Source of the DNA: RUG563 sp045590215
Lineage (GTDB): Bacteria; Bacillota; Clostridia; Christensenellales; Aristaeellaceae
Direction of reading: 5' to 3'
Assembly: GCA_045590215.1 (NCBI GenBank)
Contig: JAZNQO010000026.1
Location: forward strand, 124,001 to 188,000
DNA length: 64,000 nt
In this document: in pieces, positions 14,636 to 22,854 of the stretch
Layout of the letters: each line of letters begins with the position of its first letter
Position numbering within the stretch: the stretch's first letter is position 1
Made by a program: the position numbers and the translations under genes
The notes under the pieces: model-generated
The model's input: the letters and a program-made list of their open reading frames with translations, nothing else
Database searches by the model: none
What the model was told of the DNA's origin: nothing

Positions 14636-15340
14636 TCAGCCTTTTAACGCCGCTATTTCCTCTTCAATCATAGCTTTTGTGGCGTAGTTCAGCGGCGAAA
14701 ACCTGCCTTCGGATGCCGTTTGCAGTTTTTCCAAAGCAGCAGCCTTATCGCCCTTTTCCAGATCATATCTGGAGAGGAAATACAGCGTATCAATCTGTTC
14801 TTCCTTCAGCTCGATGGCTTTATCGAAGTATTCCTTCGCCTTTTCCTTATTCCCTTCCATGCGATAATAATACTGGCCCAGGTTATCCAGCGTCACCGGA
14901 TCTTCATCGTCATATTCCAGTGCTTCCAGATTGAAGCTCAATGCCTTTTCCTTGTCCCCGGCCTGCACATACAAAAAGCCCAGGGAGCCGTAAATAATAC
15001 CACAGGGGTTTTTGCGATGAGCAGCTTCCAAAAGGTTCAGAGCCTTTTCCATTTCCCCCAGCTTATACTGGGCCACGGCATAGTTCATCAGCAGCTGCTG
15101 CCGCTTGTCCGGGGAAAGATCCTGCGCCTTTTCCGCCTTTTTCAGCACTTCCTTTACCTTGACGAAGTTTTCTTCATTCTCGCCCCTGCGCAAAAGCAGC
15201 ACGGTATAAGGCAGCATATACAAAGCGGAAATATAGCCATTTGCATATAATTCTTCATAGATGGAAAAGGCCTCGTCATATTTGCCGTGCTGATGCAAAC
15301 TGATTGCCTTTCTAGCCTTGAAAGCATCCATAAATCCCAT
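14636..15340 (-). CDS. Tetratricopeptide repeat protein
   Basis: A 234-residue soluble protein made largely of TPR helices. Repeats with the W/L/G/Y-A-F-A-P spacing include HGKYDEAFSIYEELYANG, LGEMEKALNLLEAAHRKNP, AGDKEKALSFNLEALEYD, EGNKEKAKEYFDKAIEL and KGDKAAALEKLQTA. Such proteins are adaptors; no enzymatic domain is seen. The frame extends upstream into the preceding gene, but the ATG at 15340 (MGFMDAFKARKAI) has AGGAAGGA nine bases upstream. Another ATG at 15349 overlaps the stop of the preceding gene (ATGA). It is the last gene of the long iscR operon, closed by a strong terminator. A function beyond protein-protein interaction cannot be stated. Confidence 0.8.
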   Translation of the reverse strand: MGFMDAFKARKAISLHQHGKYDEAFSIYEELYANGYISALYMLPYTVLLLRRGENEENFVKVKEVLKKAEKAQDLSPDKRQQLLMNYAVAQYKLGEMEKALNLLEAAHRKNPCGIIYGSLGFLYVQAGDKEKALSFNLEALEYDDEDPVTLDNLGQYYYRMEGNKEKAKEYFDKAIELKEEQIDTLYFLSRYDLEKGDKAAALEKLQTASEGRFSPLNYATKAMIEEEIAALKG

Positions 15341-15345
15341 AAATA

Positions 15346-16455
15346 TCATTCCTTCCTCGCCTTTTTCATCAAGCGTTCCAATCGTTTCTGCAAGGGCTGC
15401 ATATCGCTGTCTTCCCTCTGGGCGCATATCACAATGGCTTTCCTTGTATATTCGAGAGCCGCTTTGATATCCCTTCTTTTGTGTTCGCAAATCTTTGCCA
15501 TGGCAATGAGCGGTGCTGCGCCGCCCTGATTGGCACGGATCATGGTTTCATATACTCTGGCCGCCTGCTCCGTATCGCCTGATTTGCGATAGGTTTCCGC
15601 CATTCTTTCCCGGCTCAAAGAAGACATTCTGCCTTTATCTGCCGCCCGGTAGCACATCCGTGCCTTTTCCTGCTGGCCGCGCATTTCGTATACACGGCCA
15701 AGGCTGAACACATCTTCCGTCTGCCCTGCCGTCAAAGGCTCGTTATGCAGCACAATTAGCCGGTGCAATAGGTGGGCAAGGGAAATGATATCCTGCCCGT
15801 TATGCTCCAAGATATCATCCAATAGCTGCATATCCTTTGTTTTCAGATACTGGAAATATCTTTCCGGCACCATCGCCCCCGGCAAATCATCCTCACGCTG
15901 AATGCCCAGCACCATGTCCTCCAGCCGGGACAGCCGGCAGCTTTTCAGCCGCAGCTTCCAAACTCGCCTTGCCACATGCAGAAGATCAATATGCTGCATG
16001 TGATAAGGGTTACGCATCCTGTTCATGGTAAACCGTGCTTCCAATAGCGGTATATCAAAGGATGCGCCGTTGAAAGTGCAAAGGGTGGTCTTGTCTGAAA
16101 AATGGGCAAGAACCCGATTGAGGAGAAACATTTCCTCGTCATAATCCCGCATCAGGTATTGCCGCACAAGGAAATTCTCCCCTTCAAAATACCCAACGCC
16201 CACTAAAAACGCCACCGTTCCTGCACCATGGGAAAGGCCAGTGGTTTCCGTATCCAGAAAGAGGATGTTTTCTTTCTTTACGTCCTGCCATTCTCCCCCC
16301 AGCATCAGGTACAGGCTGTCTCCCAAAATCACATCCGGCAGCATAAATTCCCGAACAGGCGTTTTGATTTCTTTGACAAAGCAGTCTTCTGACTTTTGCT
16401 TTGGGGTAATGGGCTGCCTTGCAGTGGCCTGCAATTTTTCACGCAGGGAGCGCAT
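15346..16455 (-). CDS. YprB-like RNase H-fold nuclease with C-terminal TPR
   Basis: A 369-residue protein with a DEDD-type 3'-5' exonuclease-like domain. The first acidic motif is DTETTGLSHGAGTVAFL (about residue 68), the second lies around CTFNGASFDIPLLEARF, and the third is in DILEHNGQDIISLAHLLHRL, where D of GQD fits the last acidic position. It matches the YprB/ribonuclease H-like domain of Firmicutes. The C-terminal 120 residues contain two or three TPR-like helix pairs (LGRVYEMRGQQEKARMCYRAA and YRKSGDTEQAARVYETM). Its substrate is unknown and is probably a nucleic acid. The ATG abuts the stop of the upstream carboxypeptidase gene (16456), and its own stop overlaps a possible start of the TPR gene, so these are co-transcribed. 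Confidence 0.82.
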   Translation of the reverse strand: MRSLREKLQATARQPITPKQKSEDCFVKEIKTPVREFMLPDVILGDSLYLMLGGEWQDVKKENILFLDTETTGLSHGAGTVAFLVGVGYFEGENFLVRQYLMRDYDEEMFLLNRVLAHFSDKTTLCTFNGASFDIPLLEARFTMNRMRNPYHMQHIDLLHVARRVWKLRLKSCRLSRLEDMVLGIQREDDLPGAMVPERYFQYLKTKDMQLLDDILEHNGQDIISLAHLLHRLIVLHNEPLTAGQTEDVFSLGRVYEMRGQQEKARMCYRAADKGRMSSLSRERMAETYRKSGDTEQAARVYETMIRANQGGAAPLIAMAKICEHKRRDIKAALEYTRKAIVICAQREDSDMQPLQKRLERLMKKARKE

Positions 16456-17325
16456 TTACCTGACCCCCAAGTTCTTGATGGCATCCTGCAAAGAAAGGCT
16501 CTCCGGCTTCACCCTATTGGTCATTTCAATCAGGTTTTTCGCCTGCTGGTTCATATCTTCCGTTTGCATCTGGCACATTTCTCCAAACAAAGCCCCGTCC
16601 CCATATATGGCATCATAGATCAGATGATATAAAAGGCAAGCATTGCCGTGGGTCAACACATATTCCGGCAGCTGCTTGGCCTTTTCCGCATAGGTTTCAT
16701 AGGGCAGGTTCAATTCGCTGACGGCAATGGCATGGGGCACGCCGATATAGCGGAAATGCCACGGCTCTGCGCTGACACCTGTTTCATTGCTCCATTCCTT
16801 CTTATACCGCACGATATAGCCGAACCGCTGACAGTTCTGATACAGCCATTTGCCCTCTTCCGTGTCCAAAAAGCCGGAATTGAGCAGCCGGAAGTTTTCT
16901 GAAAGCACATCCATGGCCAGCCCCAGCTGATGCTCGCTGGCCCCGGCAGGAGCCACCTTCTTTTGTGCCGCTTCCTTGCTGCCCACGCTTGCCACTTTGT
17001 TATTGAAAAGCAGCTGCTGCACGCCATAGGTGCGATAGCCTGAAACGGCCAGCAGAACATAGCCCTTTTCTTCCTTTGCAGCAGCAAACATGGCCTCCAA
17101 CGCCTCTGCCGCTTCTTTTCGCAGGTAAATTTGTTCTTCCTGATTTTTCTTGTTGACGGGCACATTCGGTTTAACCATGTCTTCCGGCTCATAATGCTTG
17201 GTAATCTTTTCATCCCGGTTCACAAGGCGTAAAATGCCGTCATCATCAAAAGAGGCAGCGAAGGCGGAAGAACTCGCAGCAAAAAGAAGCATCGCCATCA
17301 AAGCGAACAAAACAATCTTTTTCAT
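16456..17325 (-). CDS. D-alanyl-D-alanine carboxypeptidase, M15B (VanY-like) family, copy 1
   Basis: Exported zinc peptidase, 289 residues with a cleavable signal peptide (MKKIVLFALMAMLLFAASSS, cleavage near AFA-ASF). The M15B zinc and catalytic motifs are present: S-x-H-x2-G-L-A-x-D in ASEHQLGLAMDV and the distal E-P-W-H in EPWHFRYIG. This family trims terminal D-Ala from peptidoglycan stem peptides. An extra C-terminal 60 residues (EDMNQQAKNLIEMTNRVKP) is absent from the other copies. It is one of three consecutive paralogues in the same operon. The VanY name does not imply vancomycin resistance, and no van genes are nearby. Confidence 0.9.
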   Translation of the reverse strand: MKKIVLFALMAMLLFAASSSAFAASFDDDGILRLVNRDEKITKHYEPEDMVKPNVPVNKKNQEEQIYLRKEAAEALEAMFAAAKEEKGYVLLAVSGYRTYGVQQLLFNNKVASVGSKEAAQKKVAPAGASEHQLGLAMDVLSENFRLLNSGFLDTEEGKWLYQNCQRFGYIVRYKKEWSNETGVSAEPWHFRYIGVPHAIAVSELNLPYETYAEKAKQLPEYVLTHGNACLLYHLIYDAIYGDGALFGEMCQMQTEDMNQQAKNLIEMTNRVKPESLSLQDAIKNLGVR

Positions 17326-17346
17326 CCTTCTCTCCCCTTTCTTTTG

Positions 17347-18144
17347 TTAATGGAAAATGGAAATTTCTTCTTCCCCGTCTTCACTGTAGCCAATCACGGT
17401 AGGCACCAGCTTTGCCCTTTCCTTCAAAAGGGCATCAAAATTGCCGCCGTTTTTTTCATATTCGGCCAGATACGCCTGCCATTCAGCAGTGAATTCTTCC
17501 AAAGCATAATGCTTTTCCTGCATATACTGCGCCACTTCCTTGCCCACATAGCGCAAATGCCACGGCTCATAATTAATTTTCGTAATCTCTTCCTTGTCTT
17601 CCATATAGCGCAGTACAAACCCGTATTCCCAGCAGTGCTCCGCCATCCATTTCGCTTCTTCCTCTGCAGCGAATTTCTCATTCATGCCGTCCTTTTTCGT
17701 CCACGAATAGTTAAGCACGTCCACGCCAAGGCCGGTCTGATGGTCGCTGGCACCAGGCTTGGAAACCCAGCCGTCGTCCACGCCATTATTCTTGTTCAGC
17801 CGATTAAAATACATGGTTTCCTGGGTCTGATAGCTGCGATAACCGCTCTTGAGATACAATTTATAGCCGGCATCCTCTGCCGCTGCAAACATTTCCTCCA
17901 GCGCATCGTGCACGGGCTTTCTTATGGGGTCGTCCACCACATGCCGCACCGTCACCTTCACCAAATCCTGCGGCTCAAATTTTTCGTCCAGCAAGTTTTC
18001 CTGATTGGCAAGGGTAATATAGCCTTCCACGTTATTGATAATTTCAGGCGTCAAGGGATAATCCCATGCCGGCTGCTCTGCAAGTACAAAAGTGCAGCCC
18101 ATCCCAAGCACCATAAGCATCAAAATCGCCATTATCTTTTTCAT
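17347..18144 (-). CDS. D-alanyl-D-alanine carboxypeptidase, M15B family, copy 2
   Basis: Second tandem M15B peptidase, 265 residues. The signal peptide MKKIMAILMLMVLGMG plus CTFVLA ends near VLA-EQP; the cysteine there is not in a good lipobox. Active-site motifs are ASDHQTGLGVDVLN and EPWHLRYVG. The start at 18144 is chosen because AGAGGTG is eight bases upstream; earlier in-frame ATG/GTG codons at 18150 and 18165 are too close to the SD or overlap the upstream gene. The protein is distinct enough from copies 1 and 3 (different spacing and C-terminus ending in an acidic EDGEEEISIFH tail) that specialisation rather than recent duplication is likely. Confidence 0.9.
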   Translation of the reverse strand: MKKIMAILMLMVLGMGCTFVLAEQPAWDYPLTPEIINNVEGYITLANQENLLDEKFEPQDLVKVTVRHVVDDPIRKPVHDALEEMFAAAEDAGYKLYLKSGYRSYQTQETMYFNRLNKNNGVDDGWVSKPGASDHQTGLGVDVLNYSWTKKDGMNEKFAAEEEAKWMAEHCWEYGFVLRYMEDKEEITKINYEPWHLRYVGKEVAQYMQEKHYALEEFTAEWQAYLAEYEKNGGNFDALLKERAKLVPTVIGYSEDGEEEISIFH

Positions 18145-18158
18145 TTGCATTTCACCTC

Positions 18159-18845
18159 TCACCAATTGCTCACTTCATCGTACTGCACTTGCCGCAGCGT
18201 GTCAATATAGTATTCCAGCGGAATATCCAATTCCTGTATGCGCACCGCATGCTCTTTCCCAACATACCGTACATGCCACGGCTCATAGGCATAGCCCGTA
18301 ATCTCCGTCCACTCTTCTTTATAGCGGATAATAAACCCAAATCGATAGCAGTTTTCCTGCACCCATGCCCCGGCAGCGGTATCGCCGAAGGCCTCGTTCA
18401 GTTTTTGATTTTTCGGGGTGCCAAGGTCCATGGCAAGGCCAAGCTGATGCTCGCTGGCACCAGGAGGAGCCACCAGCAGCTGCGCCTTTTTCTTCCCCAC
18501 GTTTTCCACTTTTCTCTCGTAAATGGAAGCCTGCTGACCATAGCTGCGATACCCGGAAACGGCAATCATATCATAGCCCATTTCCGCCTTCGCCGCCGCA
18601 AACATTTCTTCCAACGCTTCTGCCGCTTCTTTCCGCATCACCGTATCTGGATAGGTACATTCCACGTTTGGCTTCACCAAATCTTCCGGCTTATAGGAAG
18701 AAGATACCGTATATTCCCTGTTCACCAGAAACAGCACACCGCCCAGATTCATTTCTTCTTCGTATCTGGCGATGGTGCTTTGCCCAAGGTTTATCAGCAT
18801 CAGAAATAATGCCAGCAGCTTTCCTGCCATGCTTCCTGCCATCAT
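18159..18845 (-). CDS. D-alanyl-D-alanine carboxypeptidase, M15B family, copy 3
   Basis: Third tandem M15B peptidase, 228 residues. The N-terminus (MMAGSMAGKLLALFLMLINL) is a hydrophobic signal or signal anchor without an obvious cleavage site. Motifs ASEHQLGLAMDLG and EPWHVRYVGKEHA are intact. Its ATG overlaps the hflX stop by four bases (ATGA at 18842-18845), so translation is coupled to a cytoplasmic GTPase gene. It is closest to copies 1 and 4 in the segments REAAEALEEMFAAAK and YDMIAVSGYRSYGQQ (18555-18640). Confidence 0.89.
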   Translation of the reverse strand: MMAGSMAGKLLALFLMLINLGQSTIARYEEEMNLGGVLFLVNREYTVSSSYKPEDLVKPNVECTYPDTVMRKEAAEALEEMFAAAKAEMGYDMIAVSGYRSYGQQASIYERKVENVGKKKAQLLVAPPGASEHQLGLAMDLGTPKNQKLNEAFGDTAAGAWVQENCYRFGFIIRYKEEWTEITGYAYEPWHVRYVGKEHAVRIQELDIPLEYYIDTLRQVQYDEVSNW

Positions 18846-20620
18846 TGTATCATGTCTCCGTAACGTGCCGCAATCTGTCCAAAGTTTTCCACCTTCAGCC
18901 GTACCGTCACCTGACAGCCGGTGTCCGTGTATTCTTCGTTCATCACTTTGCCTTTAACTCTTAGCTCATTCATCACGTTGAATTTATCAAAAGGCACCAC
19001 CATCACAATTTCCTTTTCTTCCCCTTGCAGCCGCTTTTCGATTTCTTTCAAAAGAGCTTCAAGGTTCGTGCCCTGCTTGGCCGAAATGCGGATGGCGTCC
19101 GGCAAATCAGGAATTACGGCGGTGTCAGGCTCCATCTGGTCGCATTTATTGATAACGTTGAGCCTCGGCTGGGTATCGGCCCCGATTTGCGCCAATACTT
19201 CCTCCACCACTTTGTGCTGGGCAAGCATATCTTCATTGCTGCCGTCGTTTACAATCACCAGCAAATCCGATAACGCCGCTTCTTCCAGCGTGGATTTGAA
19301 TGCCTCAATCAGGTCATGGGGCAATTTGCTGATAAACCCAACGGTATCCACCAGCAAACATTCCGTGCCGCCGGGGAGCGTAATTTTCTTTGAAACGGCA
19401 TCCAGCGTGGCAAACAACTGGTTTTCCGCATACACCCCGGCATCCGTCAGTTTATTGAGAAGCGTGGATTTCCCTGTATTGGTATAGCCAACCAGCGAAA
19501 CAATGGGCATTTTATTCTTTTCCCGCGCCTTACGGCGAAGCTGCCGTTGCTTTTGCAGGGCGTCCAAATCCCGTTTGAGATTGGTAATCTGCTCCCGGAT
19601 GCGGCGTCTGTCTATTTCCAGCTTGGTTTCGCCGGGACCACGGGTACCGATGCCGCCGCCAAGCCGCGATAGCACCAAACCCTGCCCAATCAACCGGGAA
19701 GAGCGGTATTTCAATTGCGCCAATTGCACCTGCAATTTCCCTTCGCCGCTTTTCGCACGCTGGGCGAAGATATCCAATATCAGTGCCGTTCTGTCCAGCA
19801 CCTTCACGCCGATAATCTCTTCCAAATTTTTCAGCTGTACGCCCGTCAGTTCATCGTCAAAAATCACCAAGTCCGCTTCCGCAGCCTGTGCATCCAATTG
19901 CAATTCCACAGCCTTGCCGCTACCGATGAAGGTGACACTGTCCGGCTTCTGCCGCTTTTGCAATATCCGGGCAACCACATTGCCCCCTGCCGTTTCCGCA
20001 AGGGCAGCCAGCTCGTCCAGGGATTTTTCCGTATCTATGCCCACAAGGAAAACTCTTTCCGGTTCTTCCTCGTCTGCTTCCGTGCCCTGCATGACGGCTT
20101 TTTCAGCCAATTCAATTTCCTGCATCCATTCCGCCTGCGGCATCCGGCGCAAGGAGTAAATGGGGGTCAGGGCAATGCCCGGCACGCCCTTATCCTTTTC
20201 CGTCAAAAAGGCTGCGCTGACGCCGGTGATTTTTCCCTTTTCATCCACACCCACGGCGCACATGCTGTCCAGCATCAGGCTGCGAAGGGCGGCCAGATCC
20301 ACATCAGAAAGCTGGGCACTGCCGTTTGGATGGGTATGGATACAGCGAATGTAAGAAAGCCGTTTCATGTTCCGGCGCAGGCGCAAATCCATCAGCGGTA
20401 CGCTGTTGCCAACGCCCACCGTCACGTCCATCACCTGCCCGTCCCGGCTCACATAAACGGCAATTTCCCTGTTCAAAGCGCACGAATGCCGCGCGAGCTC
20501 CTCCAAAAGCTCGTGCGGCGCAAATTGATCTGGTTCAAAAGGACAATCATAAATGGCGGCAATTTCCTGCAATTGTGTTTCCCGAATGCCCGTTATATTT
20601 CCATGTACTTCCTGTTGCAT
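18842..20620 (-). CDS. hflX: Ribosome-associated GTPase HflX with N-terminal JAMM-like extension
   Basis: HflX splits stalled 70S ribosomes after stress. The 592-residue protein has an HflX N-domain and coiled coil (about 190-360), G1 GYTNTGKST (about 375), G3 DTVGF, G4 NKCD and a C-terminal domain. The first 170 residues are an extra domain absent from E. coli HflX. It contains H95-T-H97-P, then S105 and D108, exactly the H-x-H-x7-S-x2-D pattern of JAMM/MPN metalloproteases, with E52 as a possible upstream catalytic Glu. Long HflX proteins with this extension are common in Clostridia, but I know of no assigned function. The ATG at 20620 has GGAG upstream. It lies 28 bases after nifU and overlaps the next carboxypeptidase gene. 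Confidence 0.94.
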   Translation of the reverse strand: MQQEVHGNITGIRETQLQEIAAIYDCPFEPDQFAPHELLEELARHSCALNREIAVYVSRDGQVMDVTVGVGNSVPLMDLRLRRNMKRLSYIRCIHTHPNGSAQLSDVDLAALRSLMLDSMCAVGVDEKGKITGVSAAFLTEKDKGVPGIALTPIYSLRRMPQAEWMQEIELAEKAVMQGTEADEEEPERVFLVGIDTEKSLDELAALAETAGGNVVARILQKRQKPDSVTFIGSGKAVELQLDAQAAEADLVIFDDELTGVQLKNLEEIIGVKVLDRTALILDIFAQRAKSGEGKLQVQLAQLKYRSSRLIGQGLVLSRLGGGIGTRGPGETKLEIDRRRIREQITNLKRDLDALQKQRQLRRKAREKNKMPIVSLVGYTNTGKSTLLNKLTDAGVYAENQLFATLDAVSKKITLPGGTECLLVDTVGFISKLPHDLIEAFKSTLEEAALSDLLVIVNDGSNEDMLAQHKVVEEVLAQIGADTQPRLNVINKCDQMEPDTAVIPDLPDAIRISAKQGTNLEALLKEIEKRLQGEEKEIVMVVPFDKFNVMNELRVKGKVMNEEYTDTGCQVTVRLKVENFGQIAARYGDMIQ

Positions 20621-20647
20621 ATTGCTCCTTATCCCGGAGCAGAAAAA

Positions 20648-21028
20648 TTATTTTACTGCTTCCGGATGATTCTTCATATAGTCTTCCACGGCGGCATGGA
20701 TGGCTTCTTCCGCAAGCAGGGAGCAGTGCATCTTCACAGGGGGCAGCCCGTCCAATGCTTCTGCAACGGCCTTATTGGTCAGTTGCAGGGCTTCTTCCAG
20801 CGTCTTCCCTTTCACCATTTCCGTCGCCATGGAGGATGTGGCAATGGCAGCACCGCAGCCAAAGGTTTTAAACTTCACGTCCACAATCACGCCATCTTCC
20901 ACTTTCAGATACATTTTCATAATATCGCCACATTTGGCATTGCCAACCAAGCCCACGCCATCGGCATTTTCAATTTCGCCCACGTTCCGGGGGTTAGAAA
21001 AGTGATCCATTACTTTTTCGCTGTACAT
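20648..21028 (-). CDS. iscU: NifU/IscU-type iron-sulfur cluster scaffold
   Basis: Scaffold on which NifS/IscS-delivered sulfur and iron assemble into [Fe-S] clusters. It has 126 residues in a single IscU-like domain. Three ligand cysteines are visible in NAKCGDIMKMYL (about residue 34), FGCGAAIATSSM (about 60) and KMHCSLLAEEAI (about 103). The LPPVK segment (here LPPVKMHC), recognised by the HscA chaperone in other systems, is intact. The ATG at 21028 (MYSEKVMDHF) overlaps the nifS stop region by one codon and is preferred to upstream starts inside nifS. It is the third gene of the iscR operon. Confidence 0.94.
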   Translation of the reverse strand: MYSEKVMDHFSNPRNVGEIENADGVGLVGNAKCGDIMKMYLKVEDGVIVDVKFKTFGCGAAIATSSMATEMVKGKTLEEALQLTNKAVAEALDGLPPVKMHCSLLAEEAIHAAVEDYMKNHPEAVK

Positions 21029-21029
21029 T

Positions 21030-22208
21030 TTATTTCTCCTCCTGCAAAAACTGCTCATAAAGGGGGCTCATCGCCCGGAGATTTGTAACAATTTCAGGCA
21101 ACACCTTCAAAACCTCGTCCACTTCTTCCTCTGTGTTGTTATCGCTGAGGGACAGCCGCAGGCTTCCGTGGGCAATTTCGTGAGGAAGGCCAATCGCAAG
21201 CAGCACATGGCTTGGGTCCAGAGAACCGCTGGTGCAGGCAGAGCCGGAAGAACCGGCAATCCCGGCCAAATCCAGCCGCAAAAGCAACGCTTCCCCCTCA
21301 ATGAACCGCACGGAAATGTTCACATTGCCGGGCAGACGCTTCATCCTGTGGCCGTTGAGCCGGGTATAGGGAATGGCTTTCAAGATGCCGTCAATCAGCT
21401 TGTCCCGAAGGTACATAATCTTGCAGGCGTTTTCTTCCAGATTGCCTATGGCCTTTTCCATAGCAGCGGCAAGGCCAGCAATGCCGGGCAGGTTTTCGGT
21501 CGTCGCCCGGCGGCCTCTTTCCTGGGCACCGCCGTGCATGAACTGCTCCACCTTGCAGCCCGTTCGGATATACAAGGCACCTACGCCCTTGGGGCCGTGG
21601 AATTTATGGGCAGAAAGGCTCAGCATATCCACGTTCCAGTCGTTCACGTTCACATGAATGGCACCGATCGCCTGAACCGCATCCGTATGGAACAGAATTT
21701 TGTGTTCCTTTGCAATTTTGCCGATTTCCGCAATAGGCTGCACCGTGCCGATTTCGTTATTGGCTGCCATGATGGAAATCAGGATGGTTTTATCGGTGAT
21801 AGCCTTTTCCACATCCGCAGGATTCACAATACCATCTTCATCAACGGGCAGATAAGTCACTTCAAAGCCCTGCTTTTCCAGCCATTCGCAGGTATGCAAA
21901 ACGGCGTGATGCTCGATGGAGCTGGTGATGATATGGTTGCCCTTATTGCGATTGGCAAAGGCTGCGCCCTTGATGGCCCAGTTATCGCTTTCAGTACCGC
22001 CGGAAGTAAAGTAAATCTCATTGGGCTTGGCACCCAGCAGGCTTGCCACCGTGCGGCGGCTTTCTTCCAGCCGTTTTCTTGCGTCCCGCCCGGTGGAATG
22101 AATGCTGGACGCATTGCCGAACACCTGCCCGAAGCAAGGAAGCATGGCATTGAGTGCTTCGGCGGAAATGGCCGTTGTAGCGGCATTGTCCATATAAATG
22201 CGGTTCAT
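21030..22208 (-). CDS. iscS: Cysteine desulfurase NifS/IscS
   Basis: PLP-dependent class V aminotransferase-fold enzyme that takes sulfur from cysteine for Fe-S cluster assembly. It has 392 residues. The start MNRIYMDNAATTAIS is family-typical, the PLP lysine is in LSAHKFHGPKGVGAL (about residue 202), and the sulfur-accepting cysteine is in GSSGSACTSGSLDPSH (about 325). The loop length around this Cys fits the group I NifS/IscS class. It is four bases after iscR and directly before iscU, so cotranscription and function in the same pathway are firmly supported. Confidence 0.96.
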   Translation of the reverse strand: MNRIYMDNAATTAISAEALNAMLPCFGQVFGNASSIHSTGRDARKRLEESRRTVASLLGAKPNEIYFTSGGTESDNWAIKGAAFANRNKGNHIITSSIEHHAVLHTCEWLEKQGFEVTYLPVDEDGIVNPADVEKAITDKTILISIMAANNEIGTVQPIAEIGKIAKEHKILFHTDAVQAIGAIHVNVNDWNVDMLSLSAHKFHGPKGVGALYIRTGCKVEQFMHGGAQERGRRATTENLPGIAGLAAAMEKAIGNLEENACKIMYLRDKLIDGILKAIPYTRLNGHRMKRLPGNVNISVRFIEGEALLLRLDLAGIAGSSGSACTSGSLDPSHVLLAIGLPHEIAHGSLRLSLSDNNTEEEVDEVLKVLPEIVTNLRAMSPLYEQFLQEEK

Positions 22209-22211
22209 AAT

Positions 22212-22640
22212 TTATACTTCTCCTTTTATCTCATGAATATCATTTTTCAGCATATTGGCAAGGGTGATGCCCTCCAGCAGGGAGTTTATTTCATTCGTCA
22301 GGTAAGCCCATACGCCCCTCGCCGTGCATTTACCGCCCCGTGGGCAGTGGTGTTCCGGCTCGCCCACACATTCGGAAAGGTTAAGCGGCCCTTCCATGGC
22401 TTCAATGATGTGCCGTGCCGTAATTTCTTCGGCAGAACGGGATAATTGATAGCCCCCCTGCGCGCCACGCACCGTGGTCACAAGCCCCGCCTTTCTTAAG
22501 TTACCCAATAATTGCTCAAGATATTGATCCGGCAGCCCAAGCTCTGCAATGGCCTTTAAGGATTGCGGCCCTTCGCCCTCGTGCTGTGCCAGATAAATCA
22601 TGGCATACACCCCGTATTTTCCACGGGTTGAAAGCTTCAA
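22212..22640 (-). CDS. iscR: Rrf2-family Fe-S regulator IscR
   Basis: Winged-helix repressor that senses Fe-S status and controls the isc operon. It has 142 residues with a TTG start at 22640 (family N-terminus KLSTRGKYGVYAMIYLAQ), chosen because GGAGGAGGG lies six bases upstream and the frame 5' of it runs through the operator. The three Cys that bind the cluster are visible in ECVGEPEHHCPRGGKCTARGVW (C-x-n-C-x5-C pattern, about residues 92-107). The HTH is near SLKAIAELGLPDQYLEQLL. It leads the operon, with its own operator just upstream, so negative autoregulation is likely. Confidence 0.93.
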   Translation of the reverse strand: MKLSTRGKYGVYAMIYLAQHEGEGPQSLKAIAELGLPDQYLEQLLGNLRKAGLVTTVRGAQGGYQLSRSAEEITARHIIEAMEGPLNLSECVGEPEHHCPRGGKCTARGVWAYLTNEINSLLEGITLANMLKNDIHEIKGEV

Positions 22641-22657
22641 TTTCTTCCCTCCTCCGG

Positions 22658-22682
22658 AATCCCGACTAATTTTATCGGGTTT
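22658..22682 (-). promoter_or_regulatory. Rrf2/IscR-type operator upstream of iscR
   Basis: A near-palindrome on the plus strand, AATCCCGACTAA (22658-22669) facing TTTTATCGGGTT (22671-22682), lies just downstream of the -10. Its CCCGA and TCGGG arms resemble Rrf2 (IscR-like) sites known upstream of clostridial isc operons. Autorepression is inferred. Confidence 0.65.
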
Positions 22683-22690
22683 CCGAGAGT

Positions 22691-22719
22691 AATATAGCAC
22701 CGTTACTCTGCCATGTCAA
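22691..22719 (-). promoter_or_regulatory. Sigma-70 promoter of the iscR operon
   Basis: On the minus strand a perfect -35 TTGACA (22719-22714) and -10 TATATT (22696-22691) are separated by 17 bases. Confidence 0.85.
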
Positions 22720-22783
22720 TACACAGAGTAAAATAATTCACCTTTTTCATCCATTAATTTTTCGCTTTTTCATAGGTTTTACA

Positions 22784-22812
22784 TAGACAAAAACCGCTAT
22801 TTGTGATATTAT
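22784..22812 (+). promoter_or_regulatory. Promoter of the radical-SAM/rng/miaB/mutSL operon
   Basis: -35 TAGACA (22784-22789) and -10 TATTAT (22807-22812) with a 17-base spacer, 42 bases before the first gene. It is divergent from the iscR promoter. Confidence 0.65.
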
Positions 22813-22854
22813 CTAATTTGGTTTTATATGAATTTTTGTAAAGGGGAAAGCCAC

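Noticed and set aside
16456..18845. Vancomycin-resistance (vanY) locus
   Set aside because: M15B carboxypeptidases share the VanY fold, but there is no vanHAX, vanRS or vanZ gene, and the genes belong to the isc operon.
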